Positions 36,901 through 44,425 of a DNA stretch of 64,000 nt are shown here, piece by piece. Position numbers and translations under genes: made by a program. Location of the stretch: NCBI GenBank assembly GCA_037577475.1, contig CM075202.1, positions 23,396,729-23,460,728 of the forward strand. Reading direction: 5' to 3'. The notes under the pieces were generated by a model that was given only the letters and a program-made list of their open reading frames with translations, searched no databases and was not told the origin of the DNA. Numbering within the stretch: position 1 is the stretch's first letter; every line of letters begins with the position of its first letter. This DNA comes from Chaunax sp. Z400 (Eukaryota > Chordata > Actinopteri > Lophiiformes > Chaunacidae).

Positions 36901-39900
36901 TATTTGATGAAAATCTCTCCTTCAGGACCCATATTGAAAATCTTTTTAAAAAACTGAAATTAAAACTAGGGTTCTTTTATAGAAACAAACATTGCTTTTC
37001 ATCAAATACCAGGAAACAACTTGTTGCCCCAACTTTCTCACCGCTTCTTGACTATTGTGACATTATTTACATGAACGCCTCTGCCAGCTCTTTACAGACA
37101 TTGGATGCTGTTTATCACAGAGCACTAAGATTCATAACAGGATGTAAACCTCTCACCTACCACTGCACTCTGTACTCTCTGGTCAACTGGTCATTATCCA
37201 CATGTAGACTACTGCATTGGTATACCTTCATTTACAAATCCATCCTTGGTCTGCTCCCTTCATATTTATCCTCTTACATGTCACGTAAACAGTGTAGTTG
37301 TAGCCTTCGCTCCCAGGCCTTTATAACCTTCAGTGTTCCCTCAGTCCGTACAGAGCTTGGCAAAAAGGCTTTTTCATACTCTGCACCTTCAACCTGGAAT
37401 ACATTACAGCAGGATCTGAAGCTGTCCAGCTTGATCCCACTCAGGGATTTTAAACTTATTTTAAGGACGTTGAAAAAAGCTTTGGAAATTTGTTCCTGTT
37501 TGTAGTATTTTTTTACTAATTACAGTCTTCCAGCTGCTTCCGCTTTGCACTTTTGAATTGTTGAATGTATTGATTGATCTGTCTGTAACTAATTGTTATT
37601 GTATGTGTGTGAAACAGGTCTCTCTTGAGAATGAGACCTCGTGTCTCAATGGGATTACCTGTATAAATAAAGGTTAAATAAAAAAATGTTATATCAACTT
37701 TATGTTGTATCAACTTTATGTTACGTCAACTTTATGTTACATCAGCTTTATGTTATATCAACTTTATGTTATGTCAACTTTATGTTATGTCAACTTTATG
37801 TTGTATCAACTTTATGTTGTATCAACTTTATGTTACATCAACTTTATGTTACGTCAACTTTATGTTACGTCAACTTTATGTTACGTCAACTTTATGTTAC
37901 GTCAACTTTATGTTACGTCAACTTTATGTTACGTCAACTTTATGTTACGTCAACTATGTTATATCAGCTTTATGTTACGTCAACTTTATGTTACGTCAAC
38001 TTTGTTACGTCAACTTTATGTTACGTCAACTTTATGTTACGTCAACTTTATGTTACGTCAACTTTATATTACGTCAACTTTATGTTATGTCAACTAATCT
38101 TGTATCAACTTTATGTTGTATCAACTTTATGTTGTATCAACTTTATGTTGTGTCAACTTTATGTTATGTCAACTTTATGTTATATCAACTAATCTTGTAT
38201 CAACTTTATGTTGTATCAACTTTATGTTGTATCAACTTTATGTTGTATCAACTTTATGTTGTATCAACTTTATGTTGTATCAACTTTATGTTGTATCAAC
38301 TTTATGTTATATCAACTTTATGTTGTATCAACTTTATGTTATATCAACTTTGTTATGTCAATTTTATGTTATATCAACTTTATGTTATGTCAACTAATCT
38401 TGTATCAACTTTATGTTGTATCAACTTTATGTTGTATCAGCTTTATGTTATATCAACTTTATGTTATATCAACTTTATGTTATATCAACTTTATGTTATA
38501 TCAGCTTTATGTTATATCAACTTTATGTTATATCAACTTTATGTTAGATCAGTTTTATGTTATGTCAACTTTATGTTATGTCAACTTTATGTTATGTCAA
38601 CTTTATGTTATGTCAACTTTATGTTATATCAACTTTATGTTATATCAGCTTTATGTTATATCAGCTTTATGTTATATCAACTTTGTTATATCAACTTTAT
38701 GTTAGATCAGTTTTATGTTATGTCAACTTTATGTTATGTCAACTTTATGTTATGTCAACTTTATGTTATGTCAACTTTATGTTATATCAGCTTTATGTTA
38801 TATTAACTTTATGTTGTATCAACTTTATGTTATGTCAACTTTATGTTATATCAGCTTTATGTTATATCAACTTTATGTTATATCAACTTTATGTTAGATC
38901 AGCTTTATTAGTGTGTCCTGGAACAGACCATCTAAGCTGCATATACAGCTTAATCATCCCCACAACAGCTTGGAAGAACAGTCACACTAAACAAAAGACA
39001 GCATCTTGCATCAGCACTGTAATCGTCAAAAGTCCAATTAGATGCAACTTTTTTTTAAAAAGAAGAAAAAAAGGAACGGTATTGAACCCTTGATCACCTG
39101 CACCAAGTGCAGGAGCCGAATCCCAAGGCCACAGAGGATAAATACTCTTGGTTATGTATGATTTGCACTGTGTCTGAAAACTGCGCAAGATGACGCTCAA
39201 CTTGTATTCTTCTCTGCGGGATTGGAGTTCGGCTCCGGCGTGCGGTGCAGATGATCGCAGGTTCAATACTGGGTTGTTGTTTTTTTCGAAAGAAGTCGCG
39301 TCAAATTTGACTTTTGACACTTACAGTGCCGATACAAGATGGTTTCTTTTATTTAGTGGTTCTGTATATGCAGCTTGGATAGTCTGTTCCAGGACACACT
39401 AATAAAGCTGATATAACGTCCAAAAAAGACGTATAAAAACTGTCATCCTGGCTCAAATGGGACGTCCAGAGGACGTTCCAGATGTCCGGAAATCACGTTC
39501 TTTTGACGTGTTCTGGACAGTGGTTTGCTCTCTGGGTTGGTCTGGTTCGAACGCACCAAAGGGGTCACAGAGAAGGGAGTTCTTTTCGGTGCTGTTGCAC
39601 AATGCCTGTCTGAAAGCAGCTGTTTCTGTTTACTGTGTGTTGCAACAGCTAACATGATATCAGGGCTTCTTTGTTGACGTCATCGACCTGCATGTTCAAA
39701 ATTAAAAGGTTCTAAAATACGACTAAACCTCCTTTATTTAGTCATTCTAAACACTTAATATGTCGCATCATTAATAATGATTTGAGCGGCTACGTCATCA
39801 ACAACAGGACAGTTCGTGGAACAGAAACGAGGCTCTACTTATATATGCTTTTATTTTCCAAAGGCAGACGTCGAGTCGTCCTCAGCTCTGCTCCGTTACT

Positions 39901-40194
39901 ACTGTTGATTTCATGAGGCTGTTATCGACCCATATGATACGACAACATCTTAACAATGATAATGGACAGTGAATAAATGCTAACCAGCTGTATTGTGTTT
40001 ACCTCCGTCTTCCTGCGCCACAGTCAAATAGCGCCAGCGGCCTGGTGCTTTGTGTTATTGCCCAGTCATGACAGCATTGGTGATGTCGAAGCAGCCAATA
40101 ACACCAATAACACATTAATACGCGTTCACTGTCGACATAAAGGTGTGTTACTCACCCAGCTGGCCATGGAGCACAATCCCAGGACAGCTCCCAT
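9803..40194 (-). CDS. serinc1: SERINC1, serine incorporator 1 (complete, ten coding exons)
   Basis: Multipass membrane protein of the SERINC/TDE1 family, reported to act in serine incorporation into membrane lipids and lipid scrambling. Coding exons: 40194-40156, 33856-33695, 32257-32064, 29127-29048, 27547-27410, 26513-26344, 25599-25509, 12634-12493, 12351-12127, 9941-9803. They sum to 1380 bases and join in frame with GT/AG borders, giving 459 aa (human about 453). Family landmarks in order: MGAVLGLCSMASW start, cysteine-rich [96 protein letters not shown]-type segment and the C terminus LVAPLVLVNRDFD. Similarity to SERINC1 exceeds that to SERINC3. The gene is unusual in that roughly 18 kb of its 30.4 kb is minisatellite within introns. 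The reading frame shows no damage. Confidence 0.96.
10140..10380 (+). mobile_element. LINE-derived C-terminal fragment in SERINC1 intron 9
   Basis: The plus strand encodes SYQAPLLWN, PVWVQEADTLSTFKSRLK, the C-terminal signature of CR1/L2-type ORF2 proteins common in fish. It is followed by non-coding 3' sequence ending near an AATAAA at about 10366. It is only a fragment. Confidence 0.55.
10560..11870 (+). repeat. Dispersed fish repeat with internally expanded 32-bp minisatellite
   Basis: A dispersed repeat begins with a tRNA-like phrase (GGTCCTGGGTTCAGATCC at 10585-10602) and ends with GTGAACTGGTGACTCTAAAC and TGTGAATGGTTG-like text to about 11860. The segment normally present once, around TTCTCCCCGTGTCTGTGTGG, is here amplified to roughly 35 tandem 32-bp units (about 10625-11745). 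The unit is not a multiple of three and lacks stops, so long frames open in several registers on both strands and should not be called genes. It lies in SERINC1 intron 9. Confidence 0.85.
12127..12351 (-). CDS. serinc1: SERINC1 coding exon 9
   Basis: [20 protein letters not shown], an acidic cytosolic loop, then AVDNEKDGVTYSYSFYHFM and [13 protein letters not shown]. Acceptor CCTCAG|TATTC, donor TACAG|GTAGGA. Confidence 0.94.
12493..12634 (-). CDS. serinc1: SERINC1 coding exon 8
   Basis: DRKCNPSLLGIIGLN, then QWWDAQGIVGLILFLMCVLY. Acceptor CTCACAG|ACAGG, donor TCCAG|GTGAGG. Confidence 0.93.
13070..25318. repeat. 12.2-kb minisatellite, 20-bp unit, filling SERINC1 intron 7
   Basis: Unit TCTGATGAACCTGGTTTGTG with point variants (for example GACC, GAGC, TTCTA, TTCTG), about 610 copies. 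A few units are shortened or 1-2 bases off and shift the phase. Larger blocks of 0.5-1.3 kb recur, so higher-order duplication is present. All minus-strand frames with repeated HKPGSSDTNQ-like text are artefacts of the 20-bp period. The array starts about 440 bases below exon 8 in sequence order and stops about 190 bases short of exon 7. Confidence 0.97.
25319..25508. other. Unique flank between the 20-bp array and exon 7
   Basis: About 190 bases of non-repeat intron; it includes the exon 7 donor at its upper end. Confidence 0.5.
25509..25599 (-). CDS. serinc1: SERINC1 coding exon 7
   Basis: [20 protein letters not shown], then LTWSAMTNEP. Acceptor GTGAAG|GAGTCC, donor CCTG|GTAAGA. It is followed by the 12-kb minisatellite intron. 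Confidence 0.93.
26344..26513 (-). CDS. serinc1: SERINC1 coding exon 6
   Basis: ALLSITTVNYVLSLVSLV, then FYVYYTHSDGCTENKVFISI to ILPQIQ. Acceptor CCACAG|CTCTG. The donor is CAG|GTTCAC, which resembles a motif repeated in the intron 7 array. Confidence 0.93.
27410..27547 (-). CDS. serinc1: SERINC1 coding exon 5
   Basis: [20 protein letters not shown], then the strongly conserved [20 protein letters not shown]. Acceptor ATGCAG|TGTGG, donor GCAG|GTATGG. Confidence 0.93.
27930..28050 (+). mobile_element. Possible hAT transposase BED-finger fragment
   Basis: The plus strand reads DKWIVPKPTAGSTSNMLTHM then KQHH, resembling the second half of a BED zinc finger as in hAT transposases. It lies in SERINC1 intron 4 and is a short remnant with no catalytic part nearby. 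Confidence 0.4.
28529..28668 (+). mobile_element. tRNA-derived SINE
   Basis: A box TGGTTAGAGCA at 28538-28548 and a perfect B box GGTTCGATTCC at 28589-28599, then a short body (CTCTCCCATGTTTCCTGTCA) and an A tail at 28661-28668. It lies in SERINC1 intron 4. Confidence 0.75.
29048..29127 (-). CDS. serinc1: SERINC1 coding exon 4
   Basis: FWFFKFAAAAAMTIGSFFI then SDGPFTT, part of a membrane segment. Acceptor CCCAG|GTTTTGG, donor ACTG|GTAACT. Confidence 0.92.
29511..29551. repeat. (TA)n microsatellite
   Basis: A TA dinucleotide run of about 24 bases with a TACATGCATATATATG extension, in SERINC1 intron 3. Confidence 0.8.
30121..32013. repeat. Minisatellite, 20-bp unit, in SERINC1 intron 3
   Basis: Unit TGGTCTATAATGTAGGTGAC and variants (CTGTGATG, CGATAGTG, AGGACTATAATG), about 94 copies. 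Variants occur in runs, for example seven CGATAGTG units together at about 31280-31410. Some 14-base short units (CTGTGATGATGACT) appear after 31620. The array ends about 50 bases from exon 3. Confidence 0.96.
32064..32257 (-). CDS. serinc1: SERINC1 coding exon 3
   Basis: IPGFCEGG through KSSKDPRAALHN, including GYKAVYRVCFGMAMFFLLF. Acceptor TGTAG|ATCCCA, donor AATGG|GTGAGT. Confidence 0.93.
32690..32860. repeat. Unclassified dispersed repeat ending in (CAGA)n
   Basis: Similar in style to the repeat at 1460-1960: GGCATATCCAAAATGCACCA, ACTCACATGCCAAGTCTGAA, then CAGACAGACAGACAG at 32830-32845. It lies in SERINC1 intron 2. Confidence 0.4.
33695..33856 (-). CDS. serinc1: SERINC1 coding exon 2
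   Basis: 54 codons, [20 protein letters not shown] through QLKK. The acceptor is TTGCAG|ATCCCG; the pyrimidine tract just upstream is made of a minisatellite unit. Donor AAG|GTTTGC. Confidence 0.93.
33862..34290. repeat. Minisatellite, 19-bp unit, abutting SERINC1 exon 2
   Basis: Unit ACACAAATCCATCAGAAGG with variants (AATCAATC, GAACG), about 22 copies. On the gene strand the last unit reads CCTTCTGATTGATTTGTGTT and runs straight into GCAG, the exon 2 acceptor at 33857. The plus-strand frame with KSIRRTQIHQKDTN-like text is an artefact. Confidence 0.95.
34478..34717 (-). mobile_element. hAT-like transposase N-terminal (TTF-type finger) fragment
   Basis: The minus strand encodes PSQPVLASYPKRAYGATLRS then FSHAWYR, matching the start of TTF-type zinc fingers in hAT/ZMYM-like transposases, and then stops. 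It is a remnant in SERINC1 intron 1. The call rests on one short motif. Confidence 0.45.
34784..36050. repeat. Minisatellite, 16-bp unit, left part
   Basis: Unit ATGTTATATCAACTTT with TTGTATC, TTATGTC and GTATGAAC variants, about 79 copies. A block carrying ACTAATCTTGTATGAAC recurs at 35301 and 35649, and one with ACTAATCTTGTATCAACTTA recurs at 35521 and 35852, so segments of about 330-350 bases were duplicated. The array begins next to a fragment GTAAGTCGCTTTGGATAAA common at the ends of fish repeats. It is interrupted by a LINE and resumes at 37687. Confidence 0.95.
36051..37686 (+). mobile_element. 5'-truncated Jockey-superfamily (L2/CR1/Rex1-like) LINE inserted in the 16-bp array
   Basis: The insertion splits the 16-bp minisatellite. 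It begins inside the reverse transcriptase region and ends with a 3' UTR having GAATGAGACCTCGTGTCTCA and the tail AATAAAGGTTAAATAAAAAA. The 5' truncation is typical of target-primed insertion. Upstream residues (SHIFNLSVQTNIIPDVWKTA) are in another frame from the main frame, so there is one frameshift near 36130. Any target-site duplication is hidden by the repeat. Confidence 0.85.
36117..37505 (+). CDS. LINE reverse transcriptase (partial ORF2, 462 codons open)
   Basis: Reverse transcriptase of a non-LTR retrotransposon. Visible motifs: NNYRPISKLCILDKVLEKLV, HQSGFRKQHST, AALFIDLSKAFDKVDH, GVPQGSVLGPTLFTIYVNN, the catalytic FYADDT (about residue 182) and LNADKTKGM, then the family C-terminal region with GKKAFSYSAPSTWNTL. 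The endonuclease domain is absent because of 5' truncation. The first ATG is not a natural start; coding continues upstream in another frame. The open frame over 1.39 kb suggests a fairly young copy, although it cannot move by itself. Exact clade is uncertain. Confidence 0.85.
   Translation: MFGKQLFVLPLLKGGDPTVLNNYRPISKLCILDKVLEKLVNVQIKEYLCSVNILSPHQSGFRKQHSTVTASMKVLNDVVEALDAKDYCAALFIDLSKAFDKVDHGILSQRLSHISLSCQAVGWFLNYLSGRRQCVQLSGLSSTYLNVTKGVPQGSVLGPTLFTIYVNNVGQIITDASLHFYADDTIVYCRANTVALVFECLQSAFNTIQSQLSHLKLLLNADKTKGMLFSNKKKVPAVLPSIKSTQGNPIEFVASYKYLGIIFDENLSFRTHIENLFKKLKLKLGFFYRNKHCFSSNTRKQLVAPTFSPLLDYCDIIYMNASASSLQTLDAVYHRALRFITGCKPLTYHCTLYSLVNWSLSTCRLLHWYTFIYKSILGLLPSYLSSYMSRKQCSCSLRSQAFITFSVPSVRTELGKKAFSYSAPSTWNTLQQDLKLSSLIPLRDFKLILRTLKKALEICSCL
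37687..38899. repeat. Minisatellite, 16-bp unit, right part
   Basis: Continuation of the array at 34784-36050, about 76 copies. Local variants form zones: GTTACGTC units at about 37840-38080 and CAGCTTTATG units after 38430. The last unit merges into the outer end of the foldback element at 38894. Confidence 0.95.
38894..39417. mobile_element. Foldback-type element (long imperfect inverted repeat)
   Basis: The left arm starts CAGCTTTATTAGTGTGTCCT at 38900; its reverse complement ends the right arm at 39410. The arms pair through most of 220-260 bases: GGAACAGAC and AAGCTGCATATACAG, GTCAAAAGTC, GTATTGAACC, ATC-CTGCACC, GGAGCCGAA. The left arm has about 30 extra bases near 38955-38990. There is no transposase frame, so it is a non-autonomous foldback or MITE-like element in SERINC1 intron 1. 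Confidence 0.75.
39418..40155. other. SERINC1 intron 1, first part
   Basis: Non-coding, with no repeat I can name and no supported exon. It contains several TGACGTCA-like words (for example TTGACGTCATC at 39673). Confidence 0.4.
40156..40194 (-). CDS. serinc1: SERINC1 coding exon 1
   Basis: Thirteen codons, MGAVLGLCSMASW, from the ATG at 40194-40192. Donor TGG|GTGAGT. Phase 0. The short first coding exon is typical of the family. Confidence 0.93.
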
Positions 40195-40680
40195 GTTCGC
40201 TGATGTTTGTTCTTAACCCTTAGATCAGATCTCCCAGAAGATGGACGCTGGGCTTCCTGGGCGTCTTCTTCTCATATCAGCTCCGATCGTTTAAATGCAC
40301 ACATGCATTGTGCTGCCCTCTATAGGACGACTGCAGCATCGCTTCTCAGTCTTCATCCACTTACAGAAAAATGTAACCTCCTTAACTATTTATTTTCAAT
40401 CTTCTGTCCCTAGTGAAAAACAGATGACCTCAGTATCTGATGAAGTGATTGGAGACCATCACTGCACTATTTGATTCTATCCGGTCCCCCTTTAAGGTCA
40501 AGAAAAATAATTGTAGGCTTCATGTGGCTTCTTCACACTTCAGGATACCAAACCCATTGAGGTGAAATAAATAAATAAATAAATAAACACAAGAGCGGAC
40601 ATGCTGTTAGCTGTCACTTACGGAAGATGGCAAACGCGGCCGCCATCTTACGTAGGGAAACATGTGCTGCCTTTACATAA
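40195..40680. promoter_or_regulatory. SERINC1 upstream region with inverted pair of YY1-like sites
   Basis: Directly upstream of the SERINC1 ATG. At 40624-40631 stands AAGATGGC and at 40639-40649 GCCGCCATCTT, an inverted pair of YY1 motifs 7 bases apart. YY1 sites are typical of TATA-less housekeeping promoters. The start site is unknown, and 430 bases from the ATG is rather far, so the sites may serve another transcript. Confidence 0.4.
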
Positions 40681-41285
40681 ACAAACATTGACAAAGCCTG
40701 TATTCGACCCTAAATTTGGTATTTATTTGAAGAATAACTCGATCGACAATTGAAAATCAGTATCAAATAGTAAAAATCGTTTATTTCTGCATAATTACAT
40801 GAGAATGTTTACTAATAAATAGGTGATATGGCACTAATATATACTAATAATAGTGTTATGGATTGGCAGAAACTTAACAATATTGCTGTGTAGGGCGTAT
40901 ATATATATATATCTCCAAGTACTGTACATTATTAACCTTGATTTGTTCATAAGGGGGATTTATGGTAAGTTATTCCCTTTTTTATTCAGACTTATAGATA
41001 TCTTTATAGATAATTAAAGATATCATAAACTACAGTACCAGTCAATAGTTTGGACACAGTTTCCCATTCAAGTGGATGGGAAACTGGTAGTGTATATCTA
41101 AGATATCTGAATATCATATAATATAATTTCAATGGAGCCTATTTATCTGAAATTGAATGAATGAATGAATGAAAGTGTTTATTTTGAACATGAATTATAA
41201 GATAAATAACTCAAATATCATTTACAACGTCCAAAATGTATTTACAGCCAATTATATATATACAGACAACTATTCCGAACTACAA
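40681..41285. other. Intergenic AT-rich DNA with a small Tc1-like MITE remnant
   Basis: No exon seen. At 41032-41096 stands a 65-base palindromic relic, TACAGTACCAGTCAATAGTT at one end and ACTGGTAGTGTA at the other. It matches the termini of a common fish Tc1-type element with almost all the interior gone. Confidence 0.5.
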
Positions 41286-41518
41286 CTAAACAACTTCCAT
41301 ATATTTAATAATCTTTATCAACCTTTTGTAAATGATCTGGCAGATCAAAACAGATGGCTCTACATCATCCAGAAGGCAGATCGTCTGCTCAGTCAGGTCA
41401 AAGTCGGCTTTTGTAAAATGATTGCTACAGATGCGGTCATGCACCTTGGGGTACCAGACTTCATGTCTTCGCATCAGCCATGCCCACCGGGCACACCGGT
41501 TGGGATCACTTGGGAATC
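41286..41518 (-). CDS. THAP-domain exon (orphan or part of an unresolved gene)
   Basis: The minus strand encodes the main part of a THAP zinc finger: FPSDPNRCARWAWLMRR, then RICSNHF with the C-x2-H pair, then a VEPSVL segment in place of the usual AVPxxF box. It follows a plausible acceptor (TACTTTTTCAG|ATTCCC). In THAP genes the first exon brings the N-terminal CxxC pair and ends just before FP. I could not find an exon with that cysteine pair. An open stretch at 41856-41705 (minus) ends in a donor CATAG|GTAATT and would join in phase as HRFPSDP, but has no cysteines. It could be a pseudogene, a transposase-derived (P element-like) relic or a real gene. The 3' boundary is undetermined; the frame stops at 41286. 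Confidence 0.55.
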
Positions 41519-41856
41519 TGAAAAAGTACAACTATCAGACTGTGTAGAGCCGTATGGACTTTCTGGTGAATTGTTGCTGTTCTGTGGGGAGGATATGAGA
41601 CACAGAGTCATACTAGGGCTAACTGTGTATCTTATCTTGTAAATTACTGTCTTGATGCACATTTGAATACATTTATGAAGCAGACTGTTATCTCTCTGAA
41701 TTACCTATGAAGATATTCCTTCCCGACGTCCAACAACGTTTCTACAGGTTGCATGAGCTCATCGTCGGCATGTCTGAACTGTAGTGTAGCACTGAAAGAC
41801 CATTCTCTGTACAGTCGTGAGATGGCTGCTCTATTTGCCATGAAAACCACTAGCAT

Positions 41857-42769
41857 GTCTGCTCGGGCCTACCTATGTGTTCTAAATACTCAGTAGCAGC
41901 TCATCAATTTGGGGCACTGGGGCACCGCCTTCTCCAAATATCAACAGGAGTAAACCTACTGAAGCAGGTTAAACATAAACTAATTTGATAATGGGAAATA
42001 ATTACGACATAGAAAAGGTTTACTCATGTAACACACCTGGTAGTCTGTCAGCATTCATTTAGAAGAAGAAGAAGAAGAAGGATTTAAATTTTTTCAAAAG
42101 TCTATTGGGTTGATTATTCTGTGAATACTTGTTCTTCCTGGTTGAGGGACACTAGCCAAAAAAGATTCTATAGCTGTGTCCAAATTCTGGGGCTGTATCC
42201 TCATGGGCTGCATTTGAAGGCCGAACAAGGTGCGAAAAGGCCTGTACATTTCAACGACTCCTTCAATGTGGCCCTCAACTGCGGCCCTCTTTTTCCATGA
42301 ACGTAAAGCATCTCAATTTCTTTGAATTTTTATAGTAATTTCTTATAATTATAGGACACACACAAAAAATAACATTTTAATCAAATTTTCTGTGTCCATT
42401 TCTGTTACCATTACCACCGCTTCCTCTACAACAAAAGTTTCAACACCTTGGCCTGATGCTGTTGTCTTATAGCTACATGTCTGATGCCATTTATGTTCTG
42501 TGTCAGCTGTGTACATGATGGTTATGTATGTATATATGTATATATGATACTAGATAGCATGACATACTGTATTCTTCATTGTCACATCTTACACTTGCTG
42601 TGATTGTATGTAAGTAGTGGGTGTGTTGAAATGTTATTTTGGATGTGTGCTGCTGTAACTGTTTCGTTTTAGCCCATACCTGTTTGCTCAAGACCCTTCG
42701 CCCACAAGGCCAGGCCGACCTTGAAAATAAGAATTTAGTTTTAATGACTAGCCTGGTTAAATAAAGTCA
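41857..42769. other. Intergenic DNA
   Basis: No gene recognised. There is an AAG run near 42063-42080 and CTGGGGCTGTATCCTCATGG-type text at 42180-42320 that looks like a degenerate dispersed repeat. Confidence 0.35.
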
Positions 42770-43020
42770 AGTCAACTTTATTTAAATAGCACCCAATCAC
42801 AACAAAAGTTAACTCAGGAAGAGCAGGTCTAGACCGACTCTTTATTCTACAGAGACCCAACAATCCTCATAAGAAGAACATGGAGACAGCGGAGAGAAGA
42901 ACTGACTTTTAACAGGAAGAAACCTGGAGCAGATCCAAGACTCAAGGAGGATGGGGGGAGAGAGAGATGGGAGAGAGAGATGATAGGGATAGATGGGGAG
43001 AGAGAGAGAGAGAGAGATAG
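42770..43020 (+). repeat. Fish interspersed repeat with (GA)n tail
   Basis: Contains TCAACTTTATTTAAATAGCA, AGAGACCCAACAATCCTCAT, GGAGACAGCGGAGAGAAGAA and CTTTTAACAGGAAGAAACCT, standard phrases of a widespread teleost repeat. It is followed by GA-rich simple sequence (42953-43020). Confidence 0.55.
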
Positions 43021-43664
43021 GGAAAGAATTTCAGTGAATTTCAGTGAAAATAACTTGATGTTCCATCCCTTTATCCAGATCTCCTTCATGGTGCTCGCCC
43101 CACCTCCCATCTAGTTTCATGGTAATCTGTCATGTGATTTATGTGTAAGTGACAAAAAAACAACATTTTAAAATGTTCAAAAAAGTTTTTAAAAAAAGAA
43201 AGAAAGAAGCTAAACCTGTCCCTTTACCCAGATCTAGATTTCACGGGTTCCTCCCTCACATGTGCCCACCTCTCACACCAAGGTGAAGTCCATCAGGTAG
43301 TTTTGGGTAATCCTGCTAACAGACAAACTAATGTCAGTGAAAACATCACCTCCTAGGTGTGGTAACAATGTGTCATTAGATTCTATTGGGTCGTTATCAG
43401 GGATTGACTACATTTACGTACCGGAGCACTCAGGCCTTACAGCCAGACTGGGCAACAGTGTCCTCCTCAGACTCCTCAACACACTGACTGGAGGCCCACA
43501 TACAAAACACACAACACACACAGCAGACAAACACACACTATCAACTCAACTGAGAAACGTATCAATAATCTGTTGTACTGTCTATTGTCTCCTTTTTACC
43601 CTTTTCAGTATTGTTTACATAGTCTAGTCTTATAATACCTGCATTGTTCATTCATTCGTGGTTC

Positions 43665-44425
43665 GTGGGGGGTGGAGCCTATCACAGCTGCAGGAGGCGG
43701 GGTTCACCCATGACAAGTCACCAGTTCATCACACAGAAAGACAAACAACCATTTAGACTCACATTCACACCTACAGTCAGTTTAGAGTCACCAGTTCACC
43801 TCTACTGCATGTTTTTGGTGGGAGGAAGCTGGAGAACCTGGAGAGAACCCACACAGACACGGGGAGAACACGGAGAGAACCCACACAGACACGGGGAGAA
43901 CATGGAGAGAACCCACACAGACACGGGGAGAACACGGAGAGAACCCACACAGACACGGGGAGAACACGGAGAGAACCCACACAGACACGGGGAGAACCTG
44001 GAGAGAACCCACACAGACATGGAGAGAACATGGAGGGAACCCACACAGACATGGAGAGAACATGGAGGGAACCCACACAGACATGGAGAGAACATGGAGG
44101 GAACCCACACAGACATGGAGAGAACATGGAGAACCCACACAGACACAGGGAGAACCTGGAGAGAACCCACACAGACACAGGGAGAACATGGAGAACCCAC
44201 ACAGACACGGGGAGAACCTGGAGAGAACCCACACAGACACAGGGAGAACATGGAGAACCCACACAGACACAGGGAGAACCTGGAGAGAACCCACACAGAC
44301 ACAGGGAGAACATGGAGAACCCACACAGACACAGGGAGAACCTGGAGAGAACCCACACAGACACAGGGAGAACATGGAGAACCCACACAGACACGGGGAG
44401 AACCTGGAGAGAACACGTTGTCCTA
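43665..44425 (-). repeat. Second copy of the dispersed repeat with expanded 32-bp minisatellite
   Basis: Flank text (ACTCACATTCACACCTACAG, CACCTCTACTGCATG, GGAGGAAGCTGGAGAAC) is the reverse complement of the flank at 11745-11850. The same segment is tandemly expanded here, about 43838-44425. From 44155 the array is dimeric, a 32-base plus a 30-base unit repeating every 62 bases (starts 44155, 44217, 44279, 44341, 44403). Long frames are artefacts. Confidence 0.88.

Noticed and set aside
34764..38897. Tyrosine/leucine-rich frames (MLYQLYVVSTLC repeats) that look like membrane proteins
   Set aside because: Translations of the 16-bp array; the 16-residue period equals the DNA unit length.
41169..41642. 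157-codon plus-strand frame
   Set aside because: It is antisense to the THAP-like exon and has no recognisable domain; the THAP motif on the other strand explains the openness.
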